64,000 nt of DNA from Caballeronia sordidicola (GTDB lineage: Bacteria; Pseudomonadota; Gammaproteobacteria; Burkholderiales; Burkholderiaceae). Positions 35,960 through 45,775 of the stretch are shown here, in pieces; the stretch's first letter is position 1; every line of letters begins with the position of its first letter. The stretch spans positions 1 to 64,000 of the forward strand of contig NZ_JNFG01000031.1 of NCBI RefSeq assembly GCF_000729995.1, given 5' to 3'. The notes under the pieces were generated by a model, which saw nothing but the letters and a program-made list of their open reading frames with translations, searched no databases and was not told where the DNA came from. The translations under genes were made by a program, and so were the position numbers.

Positions 35960-37387
35960 TCAGATTGATGCGTGCACCGCCGGGTCATCGAGAATCTCGG
36001 CAAGGGCACATATGGCTCCATCAATCTCGACGCTCCAGGGATGCCCAAAGTTGATCCGGACGCAATTCTGAAATGCGTGCCTGGCGGAAAAGATCGGACC
36101 AGGCGCGATGCTGATACCACGGCCGATCGCGAGCCGGTGCAGCGCCATTGCATCGACCGCGTCCGGCAATTGCAGCCATAGGAAGTAACCGCCCGAGGGC
36201 GTCACCCATCGGACCTCACGCGGCAGGTAACGCCGCAAAGCCGCCTCCATGGCTGCACGTTGCGTCTGCATCGCTGCGTGCAGCTTGCGCAGATGCCGGT
36301 CGAAGCCGCCGTGCTCCAGGTAGTGCGCGATGCCCGCCTGCGCAGGGATGCTGGCCGAGAGCGTCGTCATCAGTTTGAGCCGCTGCACGCGATCCGCGAA
36401 GCGTCCAGCGGACGCCCATCCGATACGATAACCCGGTGCAAGCGTCTTCGAAAACGAACTGCAGTGCATGACCAGTCCGTTGCTATCGAAGGCTTTCGCA
36501 GGGAGTGGCCGATCACGGCTGAAGTGCAGCTCCTGATAAACGTCGTCCTCGATCAGCGGTACGTCGCGCGCTGCAAGCATGTCAACGAGCAACTTCTTCT
36601 TTGCGTCGGAAAGGGTGACGCCGGTCGGATTCTGGAAATTGGTCATGAACCAGCATGCGCGAATCGAATGCTTCTCGAGCGCAGCGGCGAGCGCGTCGAG
36701 GTCGAGGCCTGTGACCGGATGGACCGGAATCTCGACCGCGCGCAGATCGAGCCGCTCAATGGCCTGCAAGGCCGCGTAGAAGCCCGGCGACTCGACCGCG
36801 ACGACGTCGCCCGGACGCGTGACGGCCATCAGACACAGATTCAGCGCCTCCAGCGCGCCGTTGGTCACGACGATCTCCTCGGGCGGGATCGACATGCCGG
36901 TGGCCACATAGCGCAGCGCGATCTGGCGGCGCAGATGGTCGTTGCCGGGCGGCAGATCCACGACCGTGCTCCATGGGCTGAGCGCCCGCGTGCCTTGAGT
37001 CAGCGATTTGAGCAGGCGAGCTGAAGGGAACAACAGGGGGGACGGGAACGCCGAGCCGAGCGGCACGATGTCGGGATGCTTCGCGGCATCGAGGACGGAA
37101 AACACCAGATCGCTGATGTCGACCTTCGTTGAATCGGCAAGCGGCATGTCCTGATGCAACGGCACCTGTTTGACCGCCGCACCGCGCGTCACGAAGTAGC
37201 CCGCGCGCTCTTCGGCGCGGATCAGCCCCCACTCTTCGAGCAGGTAGTACGCGCGGAAAACCGTCGACTGACTGACACCGCGCTGCGCGATGATCTGCCG
37301 GAGCGACGGCAGCCGGGAGCCGATCGGAATCTGCCCCGACCGGATGCCATCAGCGATCGAGTTGGCGAGAACCTCGTAGCGTTTCAT
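35960..37387 (-). CDS. MocR/PdxR-type GntR-aminotransferase regulator
   Basis: A 475-residue fusion of an N-terminal GntR winged helix (residues 1-70, LPSLRQIIAQRGVSQSTVFRAYYLLEEWGLI) and a class I aminotransferase domain. The PLP-binding Lys is in SSFSKTLAPGYRIGW near residue 312; NFQNPTG and EDDVYQELHF are the other cofactor blocks. Such proteins are regulators that use PLP or an aminated ligand as effector; few are enzymes. No divergent target gene is evident, since the nearest gene in the other direction is over 6 kb away. Confidence 0.9.
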   Translation of the reverse strand: MKRYEVLANSIADGIRSGQIPIGSRLPSLRQIIAQRGVSQSTVFRAYYLLEEWGLIRAEERAGYFVTRGAAVKQVPLHQDMPLADSTKVDISDLVFSVLDAAKHPDIVPLGSAFPSPLLFPSARLLKSLTQGTRALSPWSTVVDLPPGNDHLRRQIALRYVATGMSIPPEEIVVTNGALEALNLCLMAVTRPGDVVAVESPGFYAALQAIERLDLRAVEIPVHPVTGLDLDALAAALEKHSIRACWFMTNFQNPTGVTLSDAKKKLLVDMLAARDVPLIEDDVYQELHFSRDRPLPAKAFDSNGLVMHCSSFSKTLAPGYRIGWASAGRFADRVQRLKLMTTLSASIPAQAGIAHYLEHGGFDRHLRKLHAAMQTQRAAMEAALRRYLPREVRWVTPSGGYFLWLQLPDAVDAMALHRLAIGRGISIAPGPIFSARHAFQNCVRINFGHPWSVEIDGAICALAEILDDPAVHASI

Positions 37388-37790
37388 GATGGGTTTTCTG
37401 CAAATGTCTATCCCATGTCAGGTCGCCGTCGCCGGACGTCGTGCAATGTTCCGTCGCCTATGACGACCCGGCGAAGCTGTCAAAACGCTGTCAGTGGTAA
37501 TGCAATTCGGCGCGGTCCGTTTTCCCCCAAAACACGCGACATCCGGGCAAAGTGTACGCGACGACGCCTTCACCGGCTCGCAAGTCATTGGACTATGCAT
37601 AGAGCGCCGAAATGCAGCGTTTCTGTCGCCTTGTGGATTGAGATGCGTAGAGTGCGAAGCTCATCGGCGACCCGGTCCCCCGAGGCGAGCCAGTACCCGA
37701 TTTGGATTTCAACTGAACCGGGCCCCTCACAGTTGGAAGCGAACGCGCGACTGCGCGCATGTGAGCGCGGCCTAACCGCTTGATAGTTAA
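37388..37790. other. intergenic region MocR/kinase
   Basis: Upstream region of the MocR gene and downstream of the histidine kinase stop. No supported gene or repeat. Confidence 0.45.
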
Positions 37791-39413
37791 TTAATGACGG
37801 TCGGCAACCGCAACAGGCAGGGTGAACTGAAAGACCGCGCCCCACCCACGCGCGCCGGTGACCCATAAACGCCCGCCATGCGACTCGACGATTGAACGGC
37901 TGATGCGAAGCCCCATGCCGGTGCCGTGGGACTTGGTTGTAAAGAACGGATCGAAAATCTGTTCCGCGAGCTGCGGCGGAACGCCCATGCCGGTATCACT
38001 GACAGACACAAGGATCTGCCCGTTTTCGGCCCGCTGCGACCTGATGACCATCTCTCGGATTCCATCAACATCCTTCATCGCTTCGATGCTGTTGACGATC
38101 AGGTTCATCGCGACCTGCTGCAATTGCACGCGGTCTCCGACAATCCGGGGGAGACCGGCTGCCAGTTCTGTGCGGACCGATATGTCGTATCGCGCTGCCT
38201 CGCCGCGCAGGAGCCCCACGGTGTCCCGCACAATCTCGCTGACCTCGACGACCGCCTGATTCAGGGCACCCTTCTCGAACTGTGTGCGGATCCTGGCGAT
38301 GATCTGGGCAGCGCGTTGTCCGTCTCTCACAATATTGGTGACTGCCGAGCGCGCTTCATCGAGATCCGGCTCATCGCGTTCAAGCCATCGCAGGCAGGCA
38401 TTTGCGTAAGTGATAACAGCCGTAATCGGTTGATTGATTTCATGAGCCAGAGAAGCGGCCAACTCTCCCATGGTGGTCGCCCGGTTAATGCGTGCGAGAT
38501 CGGCTTGCGCTTGACGTAGCGCGTCTTCGGCACGCTTCTGCTCGTCGATGTCCGTGGTGGTACCAATGAATCTCAGAACCTTTCCTTCAGCATCACGCAA
38601 GACCACAGCTTGTTGGAGATGCCAGCGATAACTTCCGTCGTGAGCGCGCAGGGAGCGGGTTTCTATGGTGAATCCTTGTCCCGAGCGCACCCCGCCCCAA
38701 AAGGCCCTCGATGCCGCTTCGCGATCCTCGGGGTGAACTGCGGTCATCCAGGCCTCCGGGTGCGACCGGACGAAGTCGAGAGTCTGGCCGGAGTAGTCAA
38801 GCCAAACTTGATTCACGAAGTCCGCTGTCCCATCAGCATTGAGCGTCCAAGCGGATACAGGAAGTCGCTGCAGCAGTCCGGCCTGGAGTTGCAGATCCGA
38901 ATAGAGGTGCGCATTCTCCAGTGAAATGGCGGCTTGCGAAGCCAGCAACTGCAGAAGAGCAACCCGGTTCGACGTGAAGGCACATGGCGCGAGGTTATTC
39001 TCCAGATAAAGCGCGCCGACAAGCTTTGCCTGCCTGACGATGGGCACGCAAAGTATGGAGCGTGAACCCTTACGCCGGACATACTCGTCTTTTGAATACA
39101 CGCTATCGGCCGAGGCGTCATCGAGGAGCACGCACTCCCGTGTCCGGGTGACATATTGCAGCGCGGATTGCGGGAGGTCGGACGGCGTGATCGTGGCTTG
39201 ACGAACTGCAACCTCAATATGGCCCGGTCCACTGATCGCTTCCGCTTCGATCCGGGGCTCGCCGCCCTGCGCGCCGCGCCGAAGGAGGATGAGCAGAGCC
39301 CGACTAGCCCCTGCGTTTTCGACCGCGAGTCGTACCAGCTTCTCGATCAGAGTGGGAAGGATCATCTCACTGGAAAGTGTCTGCGAAGCTTTGACAACAG
39401 TCTCGACATCCAA
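37791..39413 (-). CDS. GAF-PAS histidine kinase (3' part of a split hybrid kinase gene)
   Basis: Up to 540 residues from a TTG at 39413. GAF domain about 1-165 (SRALLILLRRG, SILCVPIVRQAKLVGALYLENN), PAS about 180-300 (WTLNADGTADFVNQVW, RFIGTTTDIDEQKRAE), then the HisKA region with the phospho-acceptor in SLAHEINQPITAVITYAN near residue 325, and the HATPase with N-box LIVNSIEAM and G-boxes DTGMGVPPQL and HGTGMGLRISRS. It lies in exactly the same frame as the kinase/AAA gene upstream, separated only by a TAA and 37 sense codons that also fit the family, so it was once the C-terminal third of one protein. No good start codon or ribosome site is seen. Confidence 0.8.
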   Translation of the reverse strand: MDVETVVKASQTLSSEMILPTLIEKLVRLAVENAGASRALLILLRRGAQGGEPRIEAEAISGPGHIEVAVRQATITPSDLPQSALQYVTRTRECVLLDDASADSVYSKDEYVRRKGSRSILCVPIVRQAKLVGALYLENNLAPCAFTSNRVALLQLLASQAAISLENAHLYSDLQLQAGLLQRLPVSAWTLNADGTADFVNQVWLDYSGQTLDFVRSHPEAWMTAVHPEDREAASRAFWGGVRSGQGFTIETRSLRAHDGSYRWHLQQAVVLRDAEGKVLRFIGTTTDIDEQKRAEDALRQAQADLARINRATTMGELAASLAHEINQPITAVITYANACLRWLERDEPDLDEARSAVTNIVRDGQRAAQIIARIRTQFEKGALNQAVVEVSEIVRDTVGLLRGEAARYDISVRTELAAGLPRIVGDRVQLQQVAMNLIVNSIEAMKDVDGIREMVIRSQRAENGQILVSVSDTGMGVPPQLAEQIFDPFFTTKSHGTGMGLRISRSIVESHGGRLWVTGARGWGAVFQFTLPVAVADRH

Positions 39414-39524
39414 CTGCCCGGTCGGTTCGCCAATCGCGGCTGCGGAACCCGGCGTTCGCTCTCGGCGCAGACTCGGATATCGTTCGTCAAGTTGTTTTAC
39501 TTTGCCGTGGGCACCCCAACCGCC

Positions 39525-42500
39525 TTAGCACTGACGCGCGTTGCGGAGATAGAAGTAGCCCGCGCTTTCTATACCGCGCGCCAGGAAAAAACGTCCTGCA
39601 AGCTCGTTGGCGACGGCCTCGTTGTGCACAAAACCGTTCGCTTGTGCGGAGCGGATAGCACGCTCGTAGAGGCGTATGGCGTCGAGGTCGCGCCCTCCGA
39701 TCCGGGCGACTTCCGCGCCCACCAGTGCGGCCCGGTTTTCAAAGTTCTCCGGGCAATTCTCCGCCCATATTGCAAGCTGCCTGTGGTGATCGGCCAGAGC
39801 CTCGACGTGCTCCTTTCGCGAGCCTGCGGTTGCAGAGTCAAAAGCACCGGCCCGGGCGAGTCCACCGTAAAAATAAAACTCGGCCACTTCGAAATAGGAG
39901 TGCACGGACCAGAGCAAACGTTTCGCATTCAGCGACGCCTGGACCGCGGCACCATGATCGCCGGCAAAAAAATGAGCCTGTAACTTTCTGATCCAATAAA
40001 AACACTCTCGCGTCGCCAGGGAGGCATTGCTCGAAAATTGCGCCTCGAATTGACGCTCGTCGAATTCGCCGCCATTGAAAGAACCGAACTGCGTTGTCAG
40101 GCCGCGTAATGTCCGCACAAACGCGAGCTGCGTGGCGATCTGGTCAATGAGGCGGCCGAACCGAACTTTCTTCGCAAACTCGAGACCGGTCTCGGCTTCA
40201 CGCTGCACCTCGGTCAACGGCTCTCCCGTTGCAAGCAGATTGGTGTTCAGGTGGTGGCAGCTGAATGCGCCAAAACTCAGGTCGCCGATCCTGTTTGCCG
40301 CGTCGAACGCGCGCCGTATAAGTTGTTGTCCGGTCCTGGCATGTCGCTTCCATGGGATGACACAGCTTCCGAAGCGCATATAGACGCGCGCCTGATAGCG
40401 TTGCCATCCATGTTTCTCCACCAGATCGTAGCCTAGTTTTCCGAACTGGAATCCGGCCTCGTAGTTTCCGAAATGGGGCCCGGCGATCATGCCGAACGAT
40501 ACATACGCGAAGCACGATGCGTCGCTGTTGCCATGCTCGAGGCTAAGGGAAAGTATCCGGCAAAGCACGAGCGCGAGAAGGTTCTCGTCGGTGAATTGCG
40601 CCGTCAGCACAGCCTCCGTGAAAACATCCAGAGTGTCGAGTACATCCGGATCGGTGATCACGGGAAGACCAATGAGTTCGCCGATTTGCCTCGTCCCCAG
40701 CCACGACCAGATTTGTTCGTATTCCTGCAAAACCTGTTCATCCGTCGGATGGGGCGACCAGTCTTTTCCGCGCCCTCGCTGGTATTCGACGAATACCTCC
40801 ATGCCACGGTCGCCGCGACCTAGCAGGTTATAGAGCGTCAGGCGCAAATGGACAATCAGCGCAGTATCGTGGGCAGTTTTCGCCCGTCCGGCCAGCATGG
40901 AAAGACGGCTCTCCGAGCCAGTCATGTCAGCAGTCAGCAATTCGCACGCGGCAAGCAGATGCTCGATCGGAAAGACAAGACCGTAGTTGCGATCCCAGGC
41001 ATCGTCCGTCAGCAATCTGCGCCCAGCGTGGAGATACTTGAGGGCCGAGGCGTACGCCGTCGAGATCCTGGCGCGTCTGCCCGCGATGAGATTCAGTTGC
41101 GCGATCCGTTCACGTTCCGCAATCGACGTGATCAGATGAGCGCCACGGTTGAGTTGATTGACAATCTCGAAGATCCCTTCCTCAAGTTTGTCTGGCGAAG
41201 TGTGCGAAGCCATCGACATGCCGATTCGCAGATGCGCCTCGGCGCGCAACGCCTGAGGAATGAGCGAGTAAGCGGCCTCCTGCACACGGTCGTGGAGAAA
41301 CCGGTAAGCCTCTTCTGAACGCATAACGAGTCCCGTTCGGACTGCTTCCCAAAGCTGTCCGTGCATTTCCTCGATCGAGTCCTGATACACCGTGCGCAGC
41401 ATGACGAAGTCGGCGCTGTTGCCGAGACACGCGAGCTGCTGCAGCGCTTGCTGCGTTTCGGTGGGCAGGCGGTTCAATTTCCCTACCATGAGGTCCACGA
41501 CGTTGTCGGTATAACCCTTGGCGTGAATGCGATTCAGATCCCAGCACCACTGCCCCTCGGCGTGATCGAAGACGAGCAACCCCTCTTCGAACAAGGCCGA
41601 CAAAAACTGAATGGCAAAAAACGGGTTGCCGGTGGTCTTCTCTTCGACCAGTTCCGCTAATGTGCCGGCACGGCCCCGTTCACAATGAAGGGAATCGCCA
41701 AGCAACTCTTCCAGGTCGTTGCGCGTTAAAGGCGCAAGTACGATGTCATGCACGATCGCGCCAGCCTGGCGAATGCTTCCCAGCTTACGCGTCAGCGGAT
41801 GTGTGGCGTCCACTTCGTTGTCGCGATAGGCACCGATCAGCAGCAGGTCTTTAACGTCCGGATGCGTGAGTAAATCTTCCATCAAATCCAGAGTAGCCGC
41901 GTCGAGCCATTGCAGATCATCGAGGAAGAGCGCGAGCGGATGCTCCCGCGTGAACGCACCAATGAAGCGACGCAATACCAGTTGGAAACGACTCTGCGCA
42001 TCCCGCGGCGATAGTTCTGCGACCGGCGGCTGCTCGCCGATAATGAGCTTCAACTCCGGGACCAGATCCACCATGAGCTGACCGTTCGGGCCGAGCGCCA
42101 CACGGATTGCATCGCGCCAGCGTTCCACCTCTTCCTGGTTCTTCGCGAGAATTGGACGGATAAGGCTCTGGAACGCCTGCGCGAGCGTCGAGTACGGAAT
42201 GTCGCGCTTGTACTGGTCGAACTTGCCTGATGCAAAGAGGCCTCGGGGCGGGACAAGTGGCTTATGCAGTTCATTAACGACAGCGGACTTGCCGATACCC
42301 GAATAGCCGGAAACCAGAACGAGTTCCGGCCTGCCTCCGCTTACGACACGGTCGAAGGACGCGAGCAGCGTATTGATTTCAGTTGAGCGCCCGTACAGTT
42401 TTTCGGGAATCAGTAGCCGATCCGACGTGTCGTGGCCGCCAGGCGCGAACTCATCGATGCATCCACGAGATTCCCATTCCTTGAGGCATCGCCGGAGATC

Positions 42501-43295
42501 GTGCTCCAGCCCCACCGCCGTCTGATATCGCGCTTCAGCGGTTTTAGCGAGTAACTTCACAATGATGGCTGACACTGGCCCGGGCATGTCCGGCGCCCTT
42601 TCACGGGGAGATACTGGCTGCCTTGCGATCTGGCAGTGCACCCACTCCATGGGATCAGAAGCGGTGAACGGGAGGCTGCCGGTCGACATCTCGTAAAGCG
42701 TGACACCCAGAGAATAGAGATCGCTGCGGGAATCGATTGAGCGATTCATGCGCCCGGTCTGTTCGGGCGCCATATAGGGGAGTGATCCGGCGATAAATTC
42801 GGGGGCATCGGGCAACTGGCGCTCGCGAGGGAGTCGGGACGCGATGCCGAAGCCGGTGAGCCACACGTGTCCGGCGTCGTCGACAAGTGCGTTCGCGGGC
42901 TTGATGTCCTTATGGATGAAGCCTTGCCGGTGGGCCTGGTTTAGTGCTGCCGCCAAACCGATCCCTATGCGAAGGACGCGAGTCAGATCAATGGGGTGTC
43001 GCTTGTGTTGTTCAAGTAACTGATCCAGCGGTTCACCGCCCGGGTCCTTGAGAATGAGGATCGCTCGACCCTGGTGACGGGTCAGCGCCAGCGGCTGAGC
43101 GGCCCACGCCGCATCGAGTTCGCTCGCGAGCGACCATTCGTGTTCGAGCCGCCGCCGGCGCTGGGGCGACGACTGATCAGCGGCGAGCGCCAGCGCCAGG
43201 ACCGGCATAGAACTGCCGAGCGCTCTGCCGCGATAGAGCGTGAAGTCCGCCTCCTCGCGAAGCGCCACTAACATGTACCCGGAATCCTCTGCCAT
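39525..43295 (-). CDS. Ser/Thr-kinase-AAA signalling protein (5' part of a split hybrid kinase gene)
   Basis: 1256 residues from ATG 43295 (a GTG three codons earlier is possible). Residues of about 10-280 are a Ser/Thr protein kinase domain with FIHKDIKPANALV and the APE-type MAPEQTGR; the DFG motif is altered to TGFG (LTGFGIAS), so phosphotransfer may be weak. An AAA/STAND ATPase follows with Walker A SGYSGIGKSAVVNEL near 332 and Walker B LALFLDDLQWLD near 463, then a long helical, TPR-like region. Family members continue directly into GAF-PAS-histidine kinase modules; here an in-frame TAA at 39525-39527 replaces the Tyr codon after NARQC. The following frame is that missing part. Confidence 0.85.
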   Translation of the reverse strand: MAEDSGYMLVALREEADFTLYRGRALGSSMPVLALALAADQSSPQRRRRLEHEWSLASELDAAWAAQPLALTRHQGRAILILKDPGGEPLDQLLEQHKRHPIDLTRVLRIGIGLAAALNQAHRQGFIHKDIKPANALVDDAGHVWLTGFGIASRLPRERQLPDAPEFIAGSLPYMAPEQTGRMNRSIDSRSDLYSLGVTLYEMSTGSLPFTASDPMEWVHCQIARQPVSPRERAPDMPGPVSAIIVKLLAKTAEARYQTAVGLEHDLRRCLKEWESRGCIDEFAPGGHDTSDRLLIPEKLYGRSTEINTLLASFDRVVSGGRPELVLVSGYSGIGKSAVVNELHKPLVPPRGLFASGKFDQYKRDIPYSTLAQAFQSLIRPILAKNQEEVERWRDAIRVALGPNGQLMVDLVPELKLIIGEQPPVAELSPRDAQSRFQLVLRRFIGAFTREHPLALFLDDLQWLDAATLDLMEDLLTHPDVKDLLLIGAYRDNEVDATHPLTRKLGSIRQAGAIVHDIVLAPLTRNDLEELLGDSLHCERGRAGTLAELVEEKTTGNPFFAIQFLSALFEEGLLVFDHAEGQWCWDLNRIHAKGYTDNVVDLMVGKLNRLPTETQQALQQLACLGNSADFVMLRTVYQDSIEEMHGQLWEAVRTGLVMRSEEAYRFLHDRVQEAAYSLIPQALRAEAHLRIGMSMASHTSPDKLEEGIFEIVNQLNRGAHLITSIAERERIAQLNLIAGRRARISTAYASALKYLHAGRRLLTDDAWDRNYGLVFPIEHLLAACELLTADMTGSESRLSMLAGRAKTAHDTALIVHLRLTLYNLLGRGDRGMEVFVEYQRGRGKDWSPHPTDEQVLQEYEQIWSWLGTRQIGELIGLPVITDPDVLDTLDVFTEAVLTAQFTDENLLALVLCRILSLSLEHGNSDASCFAYVSFGMIAGPHFGNYEAGFQFGKLGYDLVEKHGWQRYQARVYMRFGSCVIPWKRHARTGQQLIRRAFDAANRIGDLSFGAFSCHHLNTNLLATGEPLTEVQREAETGLEFAKKVRFGRLIDQIATQLAFVRTLRGLTTQFGSFNGGEFDERQFEAQFSSNASLATRECFYWIRKLQAHFFAGDHGAAVQASLNAKRLLWSVHSYFEVAEFYFYGGLARAGAFDSATAGSRKEHVEALADHHRQLAIWAENCPENFENRAALVGAEVARIGGRDLDAIRLYERAIRSAQANGFVHNEAVANELAGRFFLARGIESAGYFYLRNARQC

Positions 43296-43304
43296 AGAGA
43301 ACAC

Positions 43305-43845
43305 TCGTGCTGTCAGGTAGAAAGGTCAGTTCTTTCACAGCGAAAGGAATGAACCTTCAATTTCCGCAATCGCGAGTCATGCTATTTTCAGTTGCGGGAA
43401 GGCGCTCGCGCCAGGCTGGCGGTTCTCCCCATCACGAGACCCGATGATTGTCGCACACCGATTTGCGATCGGTGTATCAGGGGTCGCCCGGTGGTTTCGG
43501 CTCACCTAAAGAATCGACGAACGGCCGTTTCGAGTTGTGAAGCGGCCGCCCAAACGCCCTCTTCACCGTTGACGGGAATGTCCCTTCATGACCTTGCCGG
43601 TCAGTGGAGCAAGCAATTGGAAACTGCTCACTAAACGTGAGTCTGTCGCAGTCCATCGCCGCGGCATGCCGCCAGCGCCGACCCTGCACCGCGGCTCGCC
43701 CGTCACGGGCGGAATTTCGCGACATCTGGCGACATAGTTTACGCATGGTTTTTAACCGGGCCGAACACTACATTAGCTTCATCCGACGCGATAGCAGCCT
43801 TTCCCGCAAACGACGCGTCCAATCTCAACCGTTTATCTGCCCATC
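43305..43845. other. intergenic region, divergent kinase/desaturase
   Basis: These 541 bases hold the divergent promoters. No gene with recognisable features and no strong palindrome was found. Confidence 0.45.
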
Positions 43846-44769
43846 ATGGTTACCACTGGAAAAATCGCTCTTTGCGCTACGTTGTTCGTCATCGCCGTCT
43901 CGCTGATCGAGGCATGCGTGCTCACCCGCAGACAGCGCAATAGCGCAATGCCTTTTGACTGGTATGAAGTGTGGATTTCGCTGGCCGATGTGGCCGGTCG
44001 CAAGCTGCTCGCACTGCTGCCGCTTTCGCTCGCGACCCCGATTTTCGCGCTTGCCTGGGATCACCGAATCTTCACCGTCACGCTCAACGGCGCGCTGATG
44101 GTGTTCCTGCTCTTTATCGGCCAGGAGTTCTGCTACTACTGGTACCACCGCGCGTCGCACCGCATTCGCTTTTTCTGGGCAACGCATGCGGTTCACCACT
44201 CGCCGAATCAACTGACGCTTTCGTCTGCTTACCGGCTTGGCCTGACCGGCAAGCTGACTGGCTCAGCGATGTTTTTCGCCCCCCTCGTATGGCTTGGCGT
44301 GCGTCCGGAAATCGTGCTGGCGACGCTGAGTTTTAATCTGCTTTATCAATTTTGGCTGCATAACACGTGGACCCCAAAACTCGGCTGGCTCGAATATGTG
44401 TTCAATACGCCATCCGCGCATCGCGTGCACCACGCATCGAATGCCGACTATCTCGATGCGAACTTTGGCGGCGTGCTCGTCATATTCGACCGCTTGTTCG
44501 GTACGTATGTCGAAGAACGCGCTGATGAGCCGTGCCGCTACGGTCTCACGACACCAACGCGCTCTCGCAACCCGCTCGTTGTCGAATTCGAACACTGGGT
44601 CAGCCTCGCCCGTGATGTCATGTCGGCAGGCAGCGTGTGGACTGCGATCAGGTACGTGATGCTGCCGCCGGGCTGGCGCGTGGACGGTTTTGGCGAAACA
44701 ACCGAAGCGCTGCGTCAGCAGAAACTGGACGCCCGTCGCACGGCTCCAGTCAGTACGCAGGGACGGTGA
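43846..44769 (+). CDS. sterol desaturase/fatty acid hydroxylase family protein
   Basis: A 307-residue integral membrane di-iron enzyme. Hydrophobic segments at residues 5-25, 50-70 and 80-100 precede the His boxes: YHRASH near 100, HAVHHS near 115 and HRVHHASN near 191. This pattern binds two irons and supports hydroxylation or desaturation of a lipid. SAYRLGLTGKLTGS and VFNTPSAHRVHH are typical of the bacterial branch. Substrate unknown; hopanoid, carotenoid or fatty-acid modification is possible. Monocistronic. Confidence 0.87.
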   Translation: MVTTGKIALCATLFVIAVSLIEACVLTRRQRNSAMPFDWYEVWISLADVAGRKLLALLPLSLATPIFALAWDHRIFTVTLNGALMVFLLFIGQEFCYYWYHRASHRIRFFWATHAVHHSPNQLTLSSAYRLGLTGKLTGSAMFFAPLVWLGVRPEIVLATLSFNLLYQFWLHNTWTPKLGWLEYVFNTPSAHRVHHASNADYLDANFGGVLVIFDRLFGTYVEERADEPCRYGLTTPTRSRNPLVVEFEHWVSLARDVMSAGSVWTAIRYVMLPPGWRVDGFGETTEALRQQKLDARRTAPVSTQGR

Positions 44770-45023
44770 CGTGGGCGGCAATTTGCCGTCACGGCTCGAG
44801 TTCATAACTGCGATATTGCACGTTCCCCAACAAGATAATCCGGACTGCAAACGCTTTTCTTCGAGGACTCGGTCGTTCGCAACTGTCCGCGACCTGGTCG
44901 AGCACTGCGCGACTTCGGGGGCATGTCGCCCCAGGGCAATGTGTCATGAAACCGCGCCCGGCGCCCGGCATCAAATTCGCTCTGGGCGGCTGACATGGAA
45001 TTGCTCTTGTCGTGCGTCGTCAA
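44770..45023. other. gap after desaturase gene
   Basis: No gene seen; part of a one-kilobase region (44770-45775) containing only the relic listed next. Confidence 0.4.
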
Positions 45024-45419
45024 TCACGCGCTACGAACAGCCCTGACAATTGGCGGATAGTCAGAGTGGAACGGTCGGTCGAACGTCAATCTTTGCCAGC
45101 GAATGCCCGAAGCTGGCCGAGCTGTGGCAGCACCAGCGCGCAACCAAAGACAAAGCACTGTGGGATGCATGATCAAGCGAAAATTATCTACTTCGTCAAG
45201 TGCGATAAGTGAACTGGCGTCTCGATCTGCGTGTTTGAGGAAGTTCGCCACCTTATTTCGCCGTTGCCAGAACTCTCTAGCCACGGCTGGGGAGACGGAG
45301 AGTGTAATGTCTTTAATGTTCGTCGACGCGTCTATCGGCAGTTGTTCCGCGAGTTCACGGATCGCCTCCATTGCTTCAGGATCGTCGGCTAAGTAGCGGG
45401 GGAGCTTTCCGCGCCGATA
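45024..45419 (-). pseudogene. relic of a conserved hypothetical gene
   Basis: The frame reads KLPRYLADDPEAMEAIRELA, then AREFWQRRNKVANFLKHADR and DASSLIALDEVDNFRLIM, which has the composition and the N-F-L-K-H-A-D-R-D block of a conserved proteobacterial hypothetical protein. It starts right after a stop at about 45420 without a proper start region, and after NFRLIM the sequence becomes unrelated low-complexity. It therefore looks truncated at both ends. Function unknown. Confidence 0.4.
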
Positions 45420-45775
45420 TTAGGTGGTCGATCCGTTCCTCAGATCAGGCGACTTGGGTCGCATGAGCAGAAGGGCGGCCCAAGTTCCGGGAGTGGAGGG
45501 GGCGCTCAAACGCCCCAGTCGTGGCAATGGCGAGCGACGCTTCATGGCCGAACCTTGTCCCACGACCACGGGCTCACGTCGACCCACAACGGACAATGGG
45601 CGAAGCGCCGCCTGGTCGGCAGCTCCCTGGGTACAACGGTCATTCACTCCTTCGAGTCGCTCCGCAGGTCATCGGCCAAGTGGTTGTTCGCGGCAGTAAC
45701 ACGACCTCGGCGAATGTCCGCTGAAGGGCCGCACGCGCGCATCTTCGCGTGATGCGCCGCGTGCAGCGTTACACC

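Noticed and set aside
45424-45699. + strand frame between the relic gene and the beta-propeller gene
   Set aside because: Arg/Ser/Pro-rich, without ribosome site or family features; looks like non-coding DNA.
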